Below are positions 18,040 to 27,263 of a stretch of DNA of 64,000 bases, piece by piece (the stretch's first letter is position 1; each line of letters begins with the position of its first letter). The notes beneath the pieces were generated by a model. The model was given only the letters and a program-made list of their open reading frames with translations. It ran no database searches and was not told the DNA's origin. Origin of the DNA: an uncultured Bacteroidota bacterium (lineage in GTDB: Bacteria > Bacteroidota > Bacteroidia > Flavobacteriales > Flavobacteriaceae); contig CACNQJ010000001.1 of the NCBI GenBank assembly GCA_902622575.1, forward strand, positions 74,896 to 138,895, read 5' to 3'. Position numbers and translations under genes: made by a program.

Positions 18040-18489
18040 ATGAGAGCAGTTATCCAAAGAGTAAATTATGCAAAACTAAGAGTTGAAGGTTCAATATTCA
18101 GCAAGATAAGTAACGGTTTGGTTGTTCTTCTAGGTATAACCCATGATGATGGTATTGAAGATGTTAAATGGCTAGCAAAAAAAATTGCTAATCTTAGAAT
18201 TTTTAACGATGAAGCCTTAATAATGAATAACTCTTTGATTGATGTACAAGGTGAATTAATGATAATTAGTCAGTTTACATTACATGCTCAAACAAAAAAA
18301 GGAAATAGACCCTCATATATTAATGCTGCTAAAGGTGAAATCGCCCTGAAAATATATAATTCATTTATATTGGAATTTGAAAATGAATATAATTTAAAAC
18401 CAAAAACTGGTAAATTTGGAGCTGATATGAAAGTTGAGCTAGAAAATGATGGTCCAGTAACTATTGTAATTGATACGAAAAATAAATAA
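18040..18489 (+). CDS. dtd: D-aminoacyl-tRNA deacylase
   Basis: 149 residues. Hydrolyses D-aminoacyl-tRNAs, classically D-Tyr-tRNA, and Gly-tRNA(Ala), so protecting translation. Family motifs present: N-terminal MRAVIQRV, the catalytic SQFTLHAQTKKGNRPSY segment and the Gly-cisPro region GKFGADMKVELENDGPVTIVI. Usual length. It lies in an operon making tyrosine, which is a suggestive partnership, though the linkage may be only lineage gene order. Separated by 1 base upstream and 5 bases downstream. Confidence 0.95.
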   Translation: MRAVIQRVNYAKLRVEGSIFSKISNGLVVLLGITHDDGIEDVKWLAKKIANLRIFNDEALIMNNSLIDVQGELMIISQFTLHAQTKKGNRPSYINAAKGEIALKIYNSFILEFENEYNLKPKTGKFGADMKVELENDGPVTIVIDTKNK

Positions 18490-18494
18490 TAAAT

Positions 18495-18821
18495 ATGGAA
18501 TTAAAAGATTTGCAAAAAAAGGTTGATGATTGGATAAAAAAATATGGTGTTAGATATTTTAATGAATTAACAAATATGGCGCAGCTTACTGAAGAAGTTG
18601 GAGAAGTAGCTAGAATAATTTCAAGAACTTATGGTGAACAATCAACCAAGCCTGGAGAAAAGTTGGATGATTTGGGGGAGGAGTTAGCTGATGTTTTATT
18701 TGTTTTAATTTGTTTAGCTAATAAAACGGGGGTTGATCTTGAAAAATCATTCAAATCAAGGATGGAAAAAAAAACAAAAAGGGATAATAAAAGACACCAT
18801 ACCAACAAAAAATTAAAATGA
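18495..18821 (+). CDS. MazG-like nucleotide pyrophosphohydrolase
   Basis: 108 residues. All-alpha NTP pyrophosphatase of the single-domain MazG type, hydrolysing a nucleoside triphosphate to monophosphate and pyrophosphate. The Mg-binding acidic pattern is visible as LTEEVGEVAR and, downstream, EELADVLFVLICLAN. The basic tail (KKTKRDNKRHHTNKK) is unremarkable. It overlaps aroA by four bases (ATGA). Substrate unknown; this gene commonly sits between dtd and aroA in Flavobacteriia. Confidence 0.88.
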   Translation: MELKDLQKKVDDWIKKYGVRYFNELTNMAQLTEEVGEVARIISRTYGEQSTKPGEKLDDLGEELADVLFVLICLANKTGVDLEKSFKSRMEKKTKRDNKRHHTNKKLK

Positions 18822-20050
18822 GAAAAATTAGGGTTAGTGGATGTGATGTAAAATCATTTCAAAATCTTAATATAAGTGGTTCAAAAAGCGAATCTAATAG
18901 AGTATTGATTTTAAAATCTATTTTTAACAATATCTCAATAGAAAATTTATCATCATCAGATGATACCAAAATCTTAAAAAAAAGTTTAATTAATAAAAAT
19001 CCAATTATAAATGTTGGACATGCAGGAACATCAATGAGATTTCTAACTGCATACCTTGCAACCTTAGTAAATAAAAAATTTGTTTTGAGTGGTTCAAAAA
19101 GAATGCATGAAAGACCTATTGCTTTATTAGTCGATGCTTTAAATTACTTAGGTTTTAAAATCAATTATATTGAAGATGAGGGTTATCCTCCCTTGGAGAT
19201 AATTGGTGCAAAAAACATAAAAAATAGTGTAAAATTAAACTCCAGTTTGAGTAGTCAATACATAAGTGCCCTAATGTTAATTGCACCAACTTTGAAGAAT
19301 GGGTTAGTTATCGAGCTTGAAGGTAAAATTACATCTAGACCATATGTAGATCTTACTTTATCAATTCTTCAAAAACTAGGAATTGAGTCTAAAATCAAAG
19401 AAAATTTTATAACAATAAAACCACAAAAAAAAATTAAAACATCAACATATAAGGTAGAGTCAGATTGGTCTTCAGTTTCTTATTTCTTTTCAATAGTTGC
19501 CTTAAGTAATGGTATAGAGTTGTCGTTTAAAAATTTCAGATCCAACAGCAATCAGGGTGATAGAAAAGTTTGTAAATATTATGAATTATTTGGTATAAAA
19601 TCTAAATTTCAAAATCATAGTTTAGTTATTAGTAAACAAACTGATTTTAAGTATCCAAAACAAATTACAATTGATCTTAATGATAACCCTGATTTGGCTC
19701 AAACAATCATTGTTACTTCTTTTGGACTTAATATTCCAACTAAGCTTACAGGTTTGTCAACACTAAAGATTAAGGAAACTGATAGGCTTGTTGCCATGCA
19801 TAATGAGCTAACTATGTTAGGTGCCAAATGTGAAATTGATGATGATTCGATAGAAATTTTTAAAACTGAAAATAAATTAAATGATAACCACACAATTAAA
19901 ACATATGATGATCACAGAATGGCATTATCATTTGCACCATTATCTATTATCAAACCCTTAAATATCAGTAATCCAGATGTAGTAACAAAATCATTTCCTG
20001 AATTTTGGAATATTTTAAAAAAAATCAATTTTTCTATTGATTATTTGTAA
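18818..20050 (+). CDS. aroA: 3-phosphoshikimate 1-carboxyvinyltransferase (EPSP synthase)
   Basis: 410 residues. Sixth step of the shikimate pathway, shikimate-3-phosphate plus PEP. Motifs: GSKSESNR near the N-terminus, GHAGTSMRFLTAYLA, LSGSKRMHERPIALLVDAL, SSQYISALML, ETDRLVAMHNEL and TYDDHRMALSFAPL near the C-terminus. The first PEP-site motif GNAGTAMR is GHAGTSMR here, a common variant in Bacteroidota. Last gene of the attenuated operon; a separate promoter follows at 20067-20098. Confidence 0.94.
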   Translation: MRKIRVSGCDVKSFQNLNISGSKSESNRVLILKSIFNNISIENLSSSDDTKILKKSLINKNPIINVGHAGTSMRFLTAYLATLVNKKFVLSGSKRMHERPIALLVDALNYLGFKINYIEDEGYPPLEIIGAKNIKNSVKLNSSLSSQYISALMLIAPTLKNGLVIELEGKITSRPYVDLTLSILQKLGIESKIKENFITIKPQKKIKTSTYKVESDWSSVSYFFSIVALSNGIELSFKNFRSNSNQGDRKVCKYYELFGIKSKFQNHSLVISKQTDFKYPKQITIDLNDNPDLAQTIIVTSFGLNIPTKLTGLSTLKIKETDRLVAMHNELTMLGAKCEIDDDSIEIFKTENKLNDNHTIKTYDDHRMALSFAPLSIIKPLNISNPDVVTKSFPEFWNILKKINFSIDYL

Positions 20051-20066
20051 TTATTTTGGATTTTTC

Positions 20067-20098
20067 TTGACATCGCCTATTTCACAAATGTATATTTG
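20067..20098 (+). promoter_or_regulatory. Promoter of the queA-rlmN-ispB-dnaG operon
   Basis: TTG at 20067-20069 and TATATTTG at 20091-20098 are separated by 21 bases, within the 17-23 expected for the Bacteroidota housekeeping promoter. The -7 box ends 13 bases before the queA ATG. This is the best two-part promoter match in the window. Confidence 0.65.
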
Positions 20099-20111
20099 CC
20101 TTTTTTAAATT

Positions 20112-21161
20112 ATGAAACTATCAAACTTTAATTACGAATTACCAAAAGAATTATTAGCTGAATATCCATCTGATCAAAGGGATGAATCAAGATTAATGGT
20201 TTTACATAGAGATACTCAAAAAATTGAACATAAGTTATTTAAAGATGTAATCGAATACTTCAATGATGGAGATTCATTTATATTGAATGATACAAAAGTA
20301 TTTCCTGCAAGATTAATGGGGAATAAGGAGAAAACAGGTGCAAATATTGAAGTATTTTTACTTAGGGAACTTAGTAGAGAGCAAAGACTTTGGGATGTTC
20401 TGGTAGATCCAGCAAGAAAAATTAGAATTGGCAATAAGCTATATTTTGGTGATGATGATAGTTTAGTTGCTGAGGTTATTGATAATACCACATCTAGGGG
20501 GAGAACTTTGCGTTTTCTTTATGATGGATCCTATGATGAATTTAGAGAAAAATTATTAGAATTAGGTCAAACACCTCTTCCTAAATATATAAAACGTTCC
20601 GAAGAGGAATTTGATAAAGATAGATACCAAACTATATATGCTAAAACTGAAGGAGCTGTTGCTGCTCCAACTGCAGGATTACATTTTTCTAAACATTTAT
20701 TGAAGAGACTTCAGATTAAGGGTATAAACCTAGGCGAACTTACGCTTCATGTTGGTTTGGGGACCTTTAACCCAGTCGAGGTCGAAGACTTATCCAAGCA
20801 CAAGATGGATTCTGAGGAACTGTTTATTGATAATGAGGTTGTTGAAATGGTGAATAAAACTAAAGCAAACAAAAATAAAGTTTGTGCTGTTGGAACAACA
20901 GTTATGAGAGGATTGGAATCCTCTGTCTCTTCAATGGGTACTTTAAATCCATATAAGGGTTGGACCCACAAGTTCATTTTTCCGCCATACAATTTTAGTA
21001 TTGCAGATTCTCTAATTACAAATTTTCATATGCCAAAATCTACTCTATTGATGATGGTTTCTGCTTTTTGTGGTCACGATTTCTTGATGGAGGCTTATCA
21101 AACAGCTATAAAAGATAAGTATAGGTTTTATTCCTATGGTGATGCTATGCTAATTTTATAA
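20112..21161 (+). CDS. queA: tRNA preQ1(34) S-adenosylmethionine ribosyltransferase-isomerase
   Basis: 349 residues. Transfers the ribosyl part of SAM to 7-aminomethyl-7-deazaguanine in tRNA, the penultimate step to queuosine. Family text: N-terminal [76 protein letters not shown] and [17 protein letters not shown]. Complete and of normal length. One base separates it from rlmN, another tRNA/rRNA modification gene. Confidence 0.97.
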   Translation: MKLSNFNYELPKELLAEYPSDQRDESRLMVLHRDTQKIEHKLFKDVIEYFNDGDSFILNDTKVFPARLMGNKEKTGANIEVFLLRELSREQRLWDVLVDPARKIRIGNKLYFGDDDSLVAEVIDNTTSRGRTLRFLYDGSYDEFREKLLELGQTPLPKYIKRSEEEFDKDRYQTIYAKTEGAVAAPTAGLHFSKHLLKRLQIKGINLGELTLHVGLGTFNPVEVEDLSKHKMDSEELFIDNEVVEMVNKTKANKNKVCAVGTTVMRGLESSVSSMGTLNPYKGWTHKFIFPPYNFSIADSLITNFHMPKSTLLMMVSAFCGHDFLMEAYQTAIKDKYRFYSYGDAMLIL

Positions 21162-21162
21162 A

Positions 21163-22203
21163 ATGACAATAAGTCTGACAGATATTAGATCTATTAGTAA
21201 TGAAAATTTATGTTCCATACTAGAAGAAAATAATTTTCCCAGTTATAGATCAAAACAAATAAAAAATTGGTCTAGAAAAATCGATATTGTTGAATTTAAT
21301 CAGATGTCGAATTTGCCAAAAAGATTGGTAAATTTTTTAAATGATAATTTTTGTTTAAATAAATCTGAGATTTTATATAAACAAAGAAGTTCTGACGATA
21401 CAATTAAATATGCCATCAAACTATATGATGGCAAGGTAGTGGAGTCTGTATTGATCCCTTCAAATGGTAGAGTTACTGCATGTGTTTCGAGTCAAGTAGG
21501 TTGTAGTTTAGACTGTAATTTTTGCGCAACATCACTTTTGAAAAATATGAGAAACTTACATTATTATGAAATCTTCGATCAAATCATGTTGCTCAATGAT
21601 GAAGCAAAATGTTATTTAAATTCAACAATCACAAATATAGTTTTCATGGGCATGGGAGAACCACTATTAAACTACAAAAATGTTCTAAAGTCAATTGATT
21701 ATATCACAAGTGACTTTGGGCTAGGAATTTCTTTTAAAAAAATCACAGTATCGACTAGCGGAATATCTAAAACAATTAAAAGAATGGCTGATGATGATGT
21801 GAAGTTCAACTTAGCTGTGTCTTTACATTCAGCAATCGAAGAAACTAGGAATATTGTTATGCCTTTCACTAAATCTTTTCCGTTAAAAAAATTGGTTGAA
21901 AGTCTTGATTATTGGTATAAAAAAACAAAAAGAAAAATAACTTTTGAATATTTAGTTTGGAAAGGTATAAATGACGATTTTAAACATATAGATTCTTTAA
22001 TTGAAATTTGTAAGAAGGTTCCTTCTAAAGTAAATTTAATCGAATATAATTCTACTGATAATTCTGATTTTAAATCTGCAGATATTGAATGGATAAATAA
22101 CTATATTAATGTTCTAAAGGAAAATAAAATTGCTGTGTCTTTAAGAAGATCAAGAGGAAAAGATATTCAAGCAGCATGTGGCCAGTTAGCCAATAAATAT
22201 TAA
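21163..22203 (+). CDS. rlmN: Dual-specificity 23S rRNA/tRNA adenine-C2 methyltransferase
   Basis: 346 residues. Radical-SAM enzyme methylating A2503 of 23S rRNA and A37 of some tRNAs. The CxxxCxxC cluster motif is CSLDCNFC (about residues 114-121). GMGEPLLNY follows as the SAM-binding GGE-like motif, and the C-terminal RRSRGKDIQAACGQL contains the catalytic Cys that forms the covalent RNA adduct. Co-directional with queA (1-base gap) and followed 15 bases later by the prenyl synthase. Confidence 0.97.
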   Translation: MTISLTDIRSISNENLCSILEENNFPSYRSKQIKNWSRKIDIVEFNQMSNLPKRLVNFLNDNFCLNKSEILYKQRSSDDTIKYAIKLYDGKVVESVLIPSNGRVTACVSSQVGCSLDCNFCATSLLKNMRNLHYYEIFDQIMLLNDEAKCYLNSTITNIVFMGMGEPLLNYKNVLKSIDYITSDFGLGISFKKITVSTSGISKTIKRMADDDVKFNLAVSLHSAIEETRNIVMPFTKSFPLKKLVESLDYWYKKTKRKITFEYLVWKGINDDFKHIDSLIEICKKVPSKVNLIEYNSTDNSDFKSADIEWINNYINVLKENKIAVSLRRSRGKDIQAACGQLANKY

Positions 22204-22218
22204 TTTGATAACCCAGTA

Positions 22219-23196
22219 GTGAGTAGAGTTTACGAAATAAGAGAACCAATTGCATCAGAAATGGAAACTTTTGAAGAAAAGTTTTCTAAACTGATGTTGT
22301 CGGATGTTCCACTTTTGAATAGAATCACACATTATATAATAAAAAGAAAAGGCAAGCAGATGAGGCCAATGCTAATTTTTCTATGTTCAAAGCTTGTAAA
22401 TTCAGGAAAGGTAAATGAAAAAGTATATAGGGGCGCTGCTGTTATTGAGCTTATTCATACTGCTACACTAATCCATGATGATGTTGTTGATGAAAGTAAT
22501 AAGAGACGAGGCTTTTTTTCTATTAATGCAATTTGGAAAAATAAAATTGCAGTATTAGTTGGAGACTTCCTATTATCTAAAGGAATGCTTTTATGCATAG
22601 ATAATAAAGATTATGATATTCTAGACGTCATTTCTGAATCTGTCAAACAAATGAGTGAAGGTGAATTACTACAAATTGAAAAAACAAAAAAATTAGATAT
22701 AGATGAGAAAACATATTTTGATATTATCAAAAAAAAGACAGCTTCTTTAATCAGCTCATGTTGTAAAATTGCTGCAATTTCAGTTGATAGTAAACCAGAT
22801 TATGTTAATAACATAGCTAGATTAGGTTTAAATATCGGTATAGCATTTCAAATTAAAGATGATCTATTTGACTATGGAAAAAAACGCATTGGTAAACCTA
22901 GGGGAATCGATATAAAACAAAAAAAACTAACTCTACCTTTAATATATGCTATTAATAATATTGAAAAGAAAGAAAAAAAATGGCTTCTTAGTTCTTTAAA
23001 AAAGAGTAAAAAAAATAAAGCTTTAATAAATCAAATTATTAGCTTAGTCAAAGAGAGTGGTGGACTTGAATATGCAATTGATGTAATGAATAAGTACCAT
23101 AATCTAGCTTTAGATGATTTAGAATTATTTGATGATAGTCCATACAAGGATTCATTAAAAAAAATGATAAATTACGTTATCCAGAGGAACTATTAA
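22219..23196 (+). CDS. ispB: All-trans polyprenyl diphosphate synthase
   Basis: 325 residues. Condenses isopentenyl diphosphate units onto an allylic primer, probably for the menaquinone side chain. The first Asp-rich motif is DDVVD at residues 87-91 after LIH, and the second is DDLFD about 215-219 in QIKDDLFDYGKK; GKQMRP supplies diphosphate-binding Arg/Lys. The start is GTG at 22219; the N-terminal text IREPIASEMETFEEKF aligns with family members, so a downstream ATG would cut conserved sequence. Chain length cannot be set from sequence alone. Confidence 0.92.
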   Translation: MSRVYEIREPIASEMETFEEKFSKLMLSDVPLLNRITHYIIKRKGKQMRPMLIFLCSKLVNSGKVNEKVYRGAAVIELIHTATLIHDDVVDESNKRRGFFSINAIWKNKIAVLVGDFLLSKGMLLCIDNKDYDILDVISESVKQMSEGELLQIEKTKKLDIDEKTYFDIIKKKTASLISSCCKIAAISVDSKPDYVNNIARLGLNIGIAFQIKDDLFDYGKKRIGKPRGIDIKQKKLTLPLIYAINNIEKKEKKWLLSSLKKSKKNKALINQIISLVKESGGLEYAIDVMNKYHNLALDDLELFDDSPYKDSLKKMINYVIQRNY

Positions 23197-23197
23197 T

Positions 23198-25129
23198 ATG
23201 ATCTCAAAAAACACAATAGAAAAAGTTTTTGAAATATCACGTGTTGAGGAAGTAATTGGTGATTTCATACAGCTTAAAAAATCTGGATCAAATTATAAGG
23301 GTCTAAGCCCTTTCACAAATGAAAAGACACCGAGCTTCATGATTTCACCTGCAAAACAAATTTGGAAAGATTTTAGTAGCGGAAAAGGAGGTAATGTTGT
23401 TGCCTTTTTGATGGAGCATGAACAACTATCTTATCCACAAGCAATAAAGTTTCTAGCAAATAAATATAATATTGAAGTAGAGGAAACTGCAATTTCTACA
23501 GAACAAAAAGAAAAGCTAGATCAAAAAGAAAAATTGATGGTTATATGCGAATTCGCTAAAAAGTTTTTTAAAAAACAAATTAATGAAACGGACTTTGGAA
23601 AAAATATTGCTTTAAATTACCTAGGCGAGAGAGGATTTGATAATAAAATAATTGATCATTTTGATGTTGGTTGTTTAACTAGCAGCAGAAACTCATTCAA
23701 AAACTATGCAATTGAAAATGGTTACAACATTGATGATTTGATTTCTCTTGGTCTAGTTTCATCAAAAAATGAAAATGATATTTATAGTTCTAGAATAATT
23801 TTTCCAATCAGAACAATATCAGGAAGAACAGTCGGTTTCGGAGCTAGGACTCTAAAAAATTCAGTAAAATCAGCAAAATATATAAATAGTCCTGATTCAA
23901 TAATTTATAATAAAAGTAAAATTTTATATGGACTTTATAATTCAAAAACAAATATCGTTAAAAATGATAATTGTTATATAGTCGAGGGTTACACAGATGT
24001 AATGAGATTTTTTCAAAAAGGGATTAATAATGTGGTTTCTTCGTCAGGCACCGCACTTACATCTGCACAGATTAATATTATACGAAGATTGACTAAAAAT
24101 ATAACTATGCTTTTTGATTCTGATAATGCTGGATTGAATGCTACTATAAGATCAATAGATATGATCCTCAGTGAAGGCATGAATGTAAGTATTTGTTTAT
24201 TCGAGGAAGGTGAGGATCCTGATAGTTTTGCAAAAAATAAAACTACTGAGGAAATTCAAAAATATTTAAATGAAAACAGTATAGACTTTATTGATTTTAA
24301 AGCAAAAAAACTTAATGAATCAAAAAGAAATTCTGCTACAGAAAAAGCTAAAGTTGTAAACGATATAGTATCCTCAATATCAAAAATACCTGACAAAATT
24401 AAACAGGAGATATATATAAAACAATGTTCAAAAATGCTGGATATTACTGAGAATACATTATTCAATGCACTTGCTCAACTAAATCAAATTACGCAGGTTA
24501 GTAAAACTCAAGTTGCTCAAGATAGTTCAACTCCAATTAGGCAAGAAAGAACTGATCAAATTTTTAAGTTAGAAAAGAAAATTATTGAAATCCTAGTTTT
24601 GTATGGCAATCAAAAAGTCAGCTTTGATGAAATCAAAATGATAAAAGATGAAAATGGTGAAATAACTTATAAGCCAGATATGGTAAAGTCATATGTTCAT
24701 GAAAAAATATTTCTAGACCTACATTCTGATGAGGTAGAATTTGCTAATGAAGAATTCAAAGTTTTATACAAAGAATTAATTCAAGAGTATCAAAAGAAGG
24801 AGAATTTCGATGCAAAGGTCTTTATAAATTCATTGCCAAAAAACCTATCAGAACTAGTTACTTCACTTATAATTGAAGATGAAATTTACCAGCTACATGA
24901 TTGGAGATCAAAAAATGTTATTGTCAAGGGCAAGGATAGATCAATTTCACAGTTAGTTACTGAAACCATTTTAACATTAAGGACACTTTTAATAAATAAA
25001 AAGGTTCAGGAATTGAGTAAGCTTACAAATGAAAATGATAAAAACTTTAATAAAGATACTCTTGAGGAAATTGTAAATTACTACCAATTAAAATCACTGT
25101 TATCAAAAAAACTTAATAGAGTAATTTAG
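23198..25129 (+). CDS. dnaG: DNA primase
   Basis: 643 residues. Makes RNA primers at the replication fork. Residues 1-95 correspond to the CHC2 zinc-binding domain, but all four ligands are replaced: the CPFH motif is SPFT (Ser37, Thr40) and the second pair reads Asp58 and Ser61 in QIWKDFSSGKGG. The TOPRIM core is intact with YIVEGYTDVMRFF and MLFDSDNAG. The C-terminal 200 residues form the helicase-binding region. The same degenerate finger seems usual in Flavobacteriia, so the protein is probably functional. Its stop overlaps the convergent nadE stop. Confidence 0.95.
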   Translation: MISKNTIEKVFEISRVEEVIGDFIQLKKSGSNYKGLSPFTNEKTPSFMISPAKQIWKDFSSGKGGNVVAFLMEHEQLSYPQAIKFLANKYNIEVEETAISTEQKEKLDQKEKLMVICEFAKKFFKKQINETDFGKNIALNYLGERGFDNKIIDHFDVGCLTSSRNSFKNYAIENGYNIDDLISLGLVSSKNENDIYSSRIIFPIRTISGRTVGFGARTLKNSVKSAKYINSPDSIIYNKSKILYGLYNSKTNIVKNDNCYIVEGYTDVMRFFQKGINNVVSSSGTALTSAQINIIRRLTKNITMLFDSDNAGLNATIRSIDMILSEGMNVSICLFEEGEDPDSFAKNKTTEEIQKYLNENSIDFIDFKAKKLNESKRNSATEKAKVVNDIVSSISKIPDKIKQEIYIKQCSKMLDITENTLFNALAQLNQITQVSKTQVAQDSSTPIRQERTDQIFKLEKKIIEILVLYGNQKVSFDEIKMIKDENGEITYKPDMVKSYVHEKIFLDLHSDEVEFANEEFKVLYKELIQEYQKKENFDAKVFINSLPKNLSELVTSLIIEDEIYQLHDWRSKNVIVKGKDRSISQLVTETILTLRTLLINKKVQELSKLTNENDKNFNKDTLEEIVNYYQLKSLLSKKLNRVI

Positions 25130-25911
25130 TTTCTTAATTTTTCAGGAATTTCGCAAACCGGAATTGGGTTCATTTTGTGACTGTTTTGTTTATTTAGTTT
25201 TTTCAAAATAGAAACTACTTCTTTTTGCCTAATTGATAAATCAGATGAATTATTTTTTTCTAATTCTTGCATGGCCCACTCAAGTTCATCATAGCTTGCA
25301 CCAATTTGTTCTTCATCAGTCCTAGTGTCATCCCATAATCCATCTGTCGGTTTAGCAATTATTATTTCATTTATTATACCCATTTCTTTTGCAATGTTTC
25401 TTACTTCACTTTTCATTAAATCAGCTATTGGAGAAATATCAACACCACCATCACCATATTTTGTATAAAAACCAACTCCAAAGTCTTCAACTTTATTGCC
25501 AGTCCCCACAACTAAATAATTGTTAATTGAAGCATAGTAATATAAGGTAGCCATCCTCAATCTTGATCTAGTATTAGCTAGTGCAAGGGTATTTTGTGCG
25601 TTTTTTGAGTCCGAAATAGTTTTTTTTAACTCTGAAAAAGAGCTTGTTAGATTAATATTTCTGCTGTTGATATTTTTAAAATTAGATTTAAGCCATGAAA
25701 TATGATTTTTTGATCTTTCAACTTCATTGATTGATTGAAAAATCGGCATTTCTAAACATATTGTTTCGAGCCCTGTTTTACAGCACAGTGTAGAAGTAAC
25801 TGCAGAATCAACTCCACCTGAAACACCAATAACAAAACCTTTAGTACTTGAATTTTTTGAGTATGAACTTAACCAATTAACAATGTGTTTGATTAACTTT
25901 GAATTATTCAT
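25126..25911 (-). CDS. nadE: NH3-dependent NAD+ synthetase
   Basis: 261 residues. Adenylates and amidates nicotinic acid adenine dinucleotide to NAD+. N-type ATP pyrophosphatase P-loop SGGVDSAVTS at about residues 30-39, GTGNKVEDFGVGFYTKYGDGGVDISPIADLMKSEV in the middle, and KPTDGLWDDTRTDEEQIGASYDELE near the C-terminus. No N-terminal glutaminase domain, so free ammonia is the expected donor. It overlaps dnaG by four bases at the stops and is divergent from gldB across 28 bases. Confidence 0.95.
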   Translation of the reverse strand: MNNSKLIKHIVNWLSSYSKNSSTKGFVIGVSGGVDSAVTSTLCCKTGLETICLEMPIFQSINEVERSKNHISWLKSNFKNINSRNINLTSSFSELKKTISDSKNAQNTLALANTRSRLRMATLYYYASINNYLVVGTGNKVEDFGVGFYTKYGDGGVDISPIADLMKSEVRNIAKEMGIINEIIIAKPTDGLWDDTRTDEEQIGASYDELEWAMQELEKNNSSDLSIRQKEVVSILKKLNKQNSHKMNPIPVCEIPEKLRN

Positions 25912-25939
25912 GTTCTGATTTGTAATTTAAAAAAAAGAA

Positions 25940-26929
25940 ATGTCTCAAAACCAATGCCAAATTAAATTTTTTAAAATTGAAATTAAAATCTTTTTATCAA
26001 TTATTTTAATTTTCTTTTCATCATGTGATTCAAGTAGAAACAGAATAGATAATCTTGGTAAAAACTTAGCTGATGTTCAGTTAGATAGATTTGATAAAAA
26101 ATTTTTTCTAAGTGAAATAGATTCATTACCAAATTTAATTAGTGATTATCCATTTTTGTTCTCTGATATGTATAGTTTGAATCACTGGGTTGCTATTAAA
26201 ACTGATTCAACTAGATTAAATATTTTTAAAAAAACTCAGGAAGTTTTTTCAAATGTAAAACCTATTGAAAATGAGATAGAAAGGATATTTTCAAAAACTA
26301 AAGCCTACTTTCCTGATTTCTCAAAACCTAAATTGATAACTCTTAACAATGGAATTGATTACAAGTACAAAATGATTGATTCGGATAGTATTGTCTTGAT
26401 ATCTCTTGATTGTTATTTAGGAGATTATTCTTTATATAATAATATACCCAGTCATATTTCTAAGTTAATGTCTCCAGAATTTATAACTGTTGAATTAAGT
26501 GAATTGATATCATCGAGATATTTAAAAATACCAGCTGATAGAAAGTTTATTTCTAAGATAATATATCATGGAAAACTACTTTATTTAATGAGTAAAATCT
26601 CTGACTTAGAACCTCATGAATTGTTAGGTTATGAAAAAAATAAACATGAATGGATGGTTAATAACGAAAATGATATGTGGAAATATTTCATTGAAAATGA
26701 GTTATTGTTTTCTACACAATCATCTTTGGATTATAGGTTTTTAGCTAATGCACCATTTTCAAAATTTGGTTTAAGTATAGATTTTGAATCACCACCAATG
26801 ATAGGTCGCTGGATTGGCTATAGAATAGTGCAATCATATGCTAAAAGAAATAAAGAAAACCTAATGAAAATATTAAGCTATGATAATTACAAATTATATT
26901 TAGAGTCTAATTATAAACCAAAAAGATAA
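25940..26929 (+). CDS. gldB: Gliding motility lipoprotein GldB
   Basis: 329 residues. A hydrophobic segment (residues 14-27) ends in the lipobox-like FFSSC, predicting a lipid-anchored envelope protein. The body matches GldB: LADVQLDRFDKKFF, the central ISLDCYLGDY, and the C-terminal PPMIGRWIGYRIVQSYAKRN. GldB is required for gliding motility in Flavobacterium johnsoniae. It is followed two bases later by gldC, the same pair order as in gliding flavobacteria. The first 13 residues are unusually long before the hydrophobic segment, so a later start is possible, although no later ATG precedes the segment. Confidence 0.92.
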   Translation: MSQNQCQIKFFKIEIKIFLSIILIFFSSCDSSRNRIDNLGKNLADVQLDRFDKKFFLSEIDSLPNLISDYPFLFSDMYSLNHWVAIKTDSTRLNIFKKTQEVFSNVKPIENEIERIFSKTKAYFPDFSKPKLITLNNGIDYKYKMIDSDSIVLISLDCYLGDYSLYNNIPSHISKLMSPEFITVELSELISSRYLKIPADRKFISKIIYHGKLLYLMSKISDLEPHELLGYEKNKHEWMVNNENDMWKYFIENELLFSTQSSLDYRFLANAPFSKFGLSIDFESPPMIGRWIGYRIVQSYAKRNKENLMKILSYDNYKLYLESNYKPKR

Positions 26930-26931
26930 CA

Positions 26932-27261
26932 ATGAAAAAAACTGATATTGTAATAACTGTTTGTTTAGATAAAAATAAGATTCCTGAGAAAATGAGCTGG
27001 TCTGCTGTGGATGGTGGTATAAAAAACCAAAAAACAAAAGCCTTTTTATTTTCCGCTTGGGATGATGTAAATCAAGAGACTATGAAAATAGATTTATGGA
27101 CCAAAGACATGCCAGTAGATCAAATGAATGTTTTTTTTCATCAGACACTTGTTAGTTTGGCTGAGTCTTATTTAAAAGCAACAAATAATGAAAAAATGAA
27201 TGATACGTTTAATCAGTTTTGCGATTATTTTGCTGAAAAACTAGAGTTAAAAAAGAAATAA
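26932..27261 (+). CDS. gldC: Gliding motility protein GldC
   Basis: 109 residues, soluble-looking, no signal peptide. Family text: DIVITVCLDKNKIPEKMSWSA near the N-terminus, then FLFSAWDDVNQETMKIDLWTKDMPVDQMN and a C-terminal helix. GldC is an accessory gliding protein in F. johnsoniae whose loss reduces spreading. Directly downstream of gldB with a 2-base gap. Recognisable mainly by length and pairing with gldB. Converges with engB. Confidence 0.92.
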   Translation: MKKTDIVITVCLDKNKIPEKMSWSAVDGGIKNQKTKAFLFSAWDDVNQETMKIDLWTKDMPVDQMNVFFHQTLVSLAESYLKATNNEKMNDTFNQFCDYFAEKLELKKK

Positions 27262-27263
27262 TA

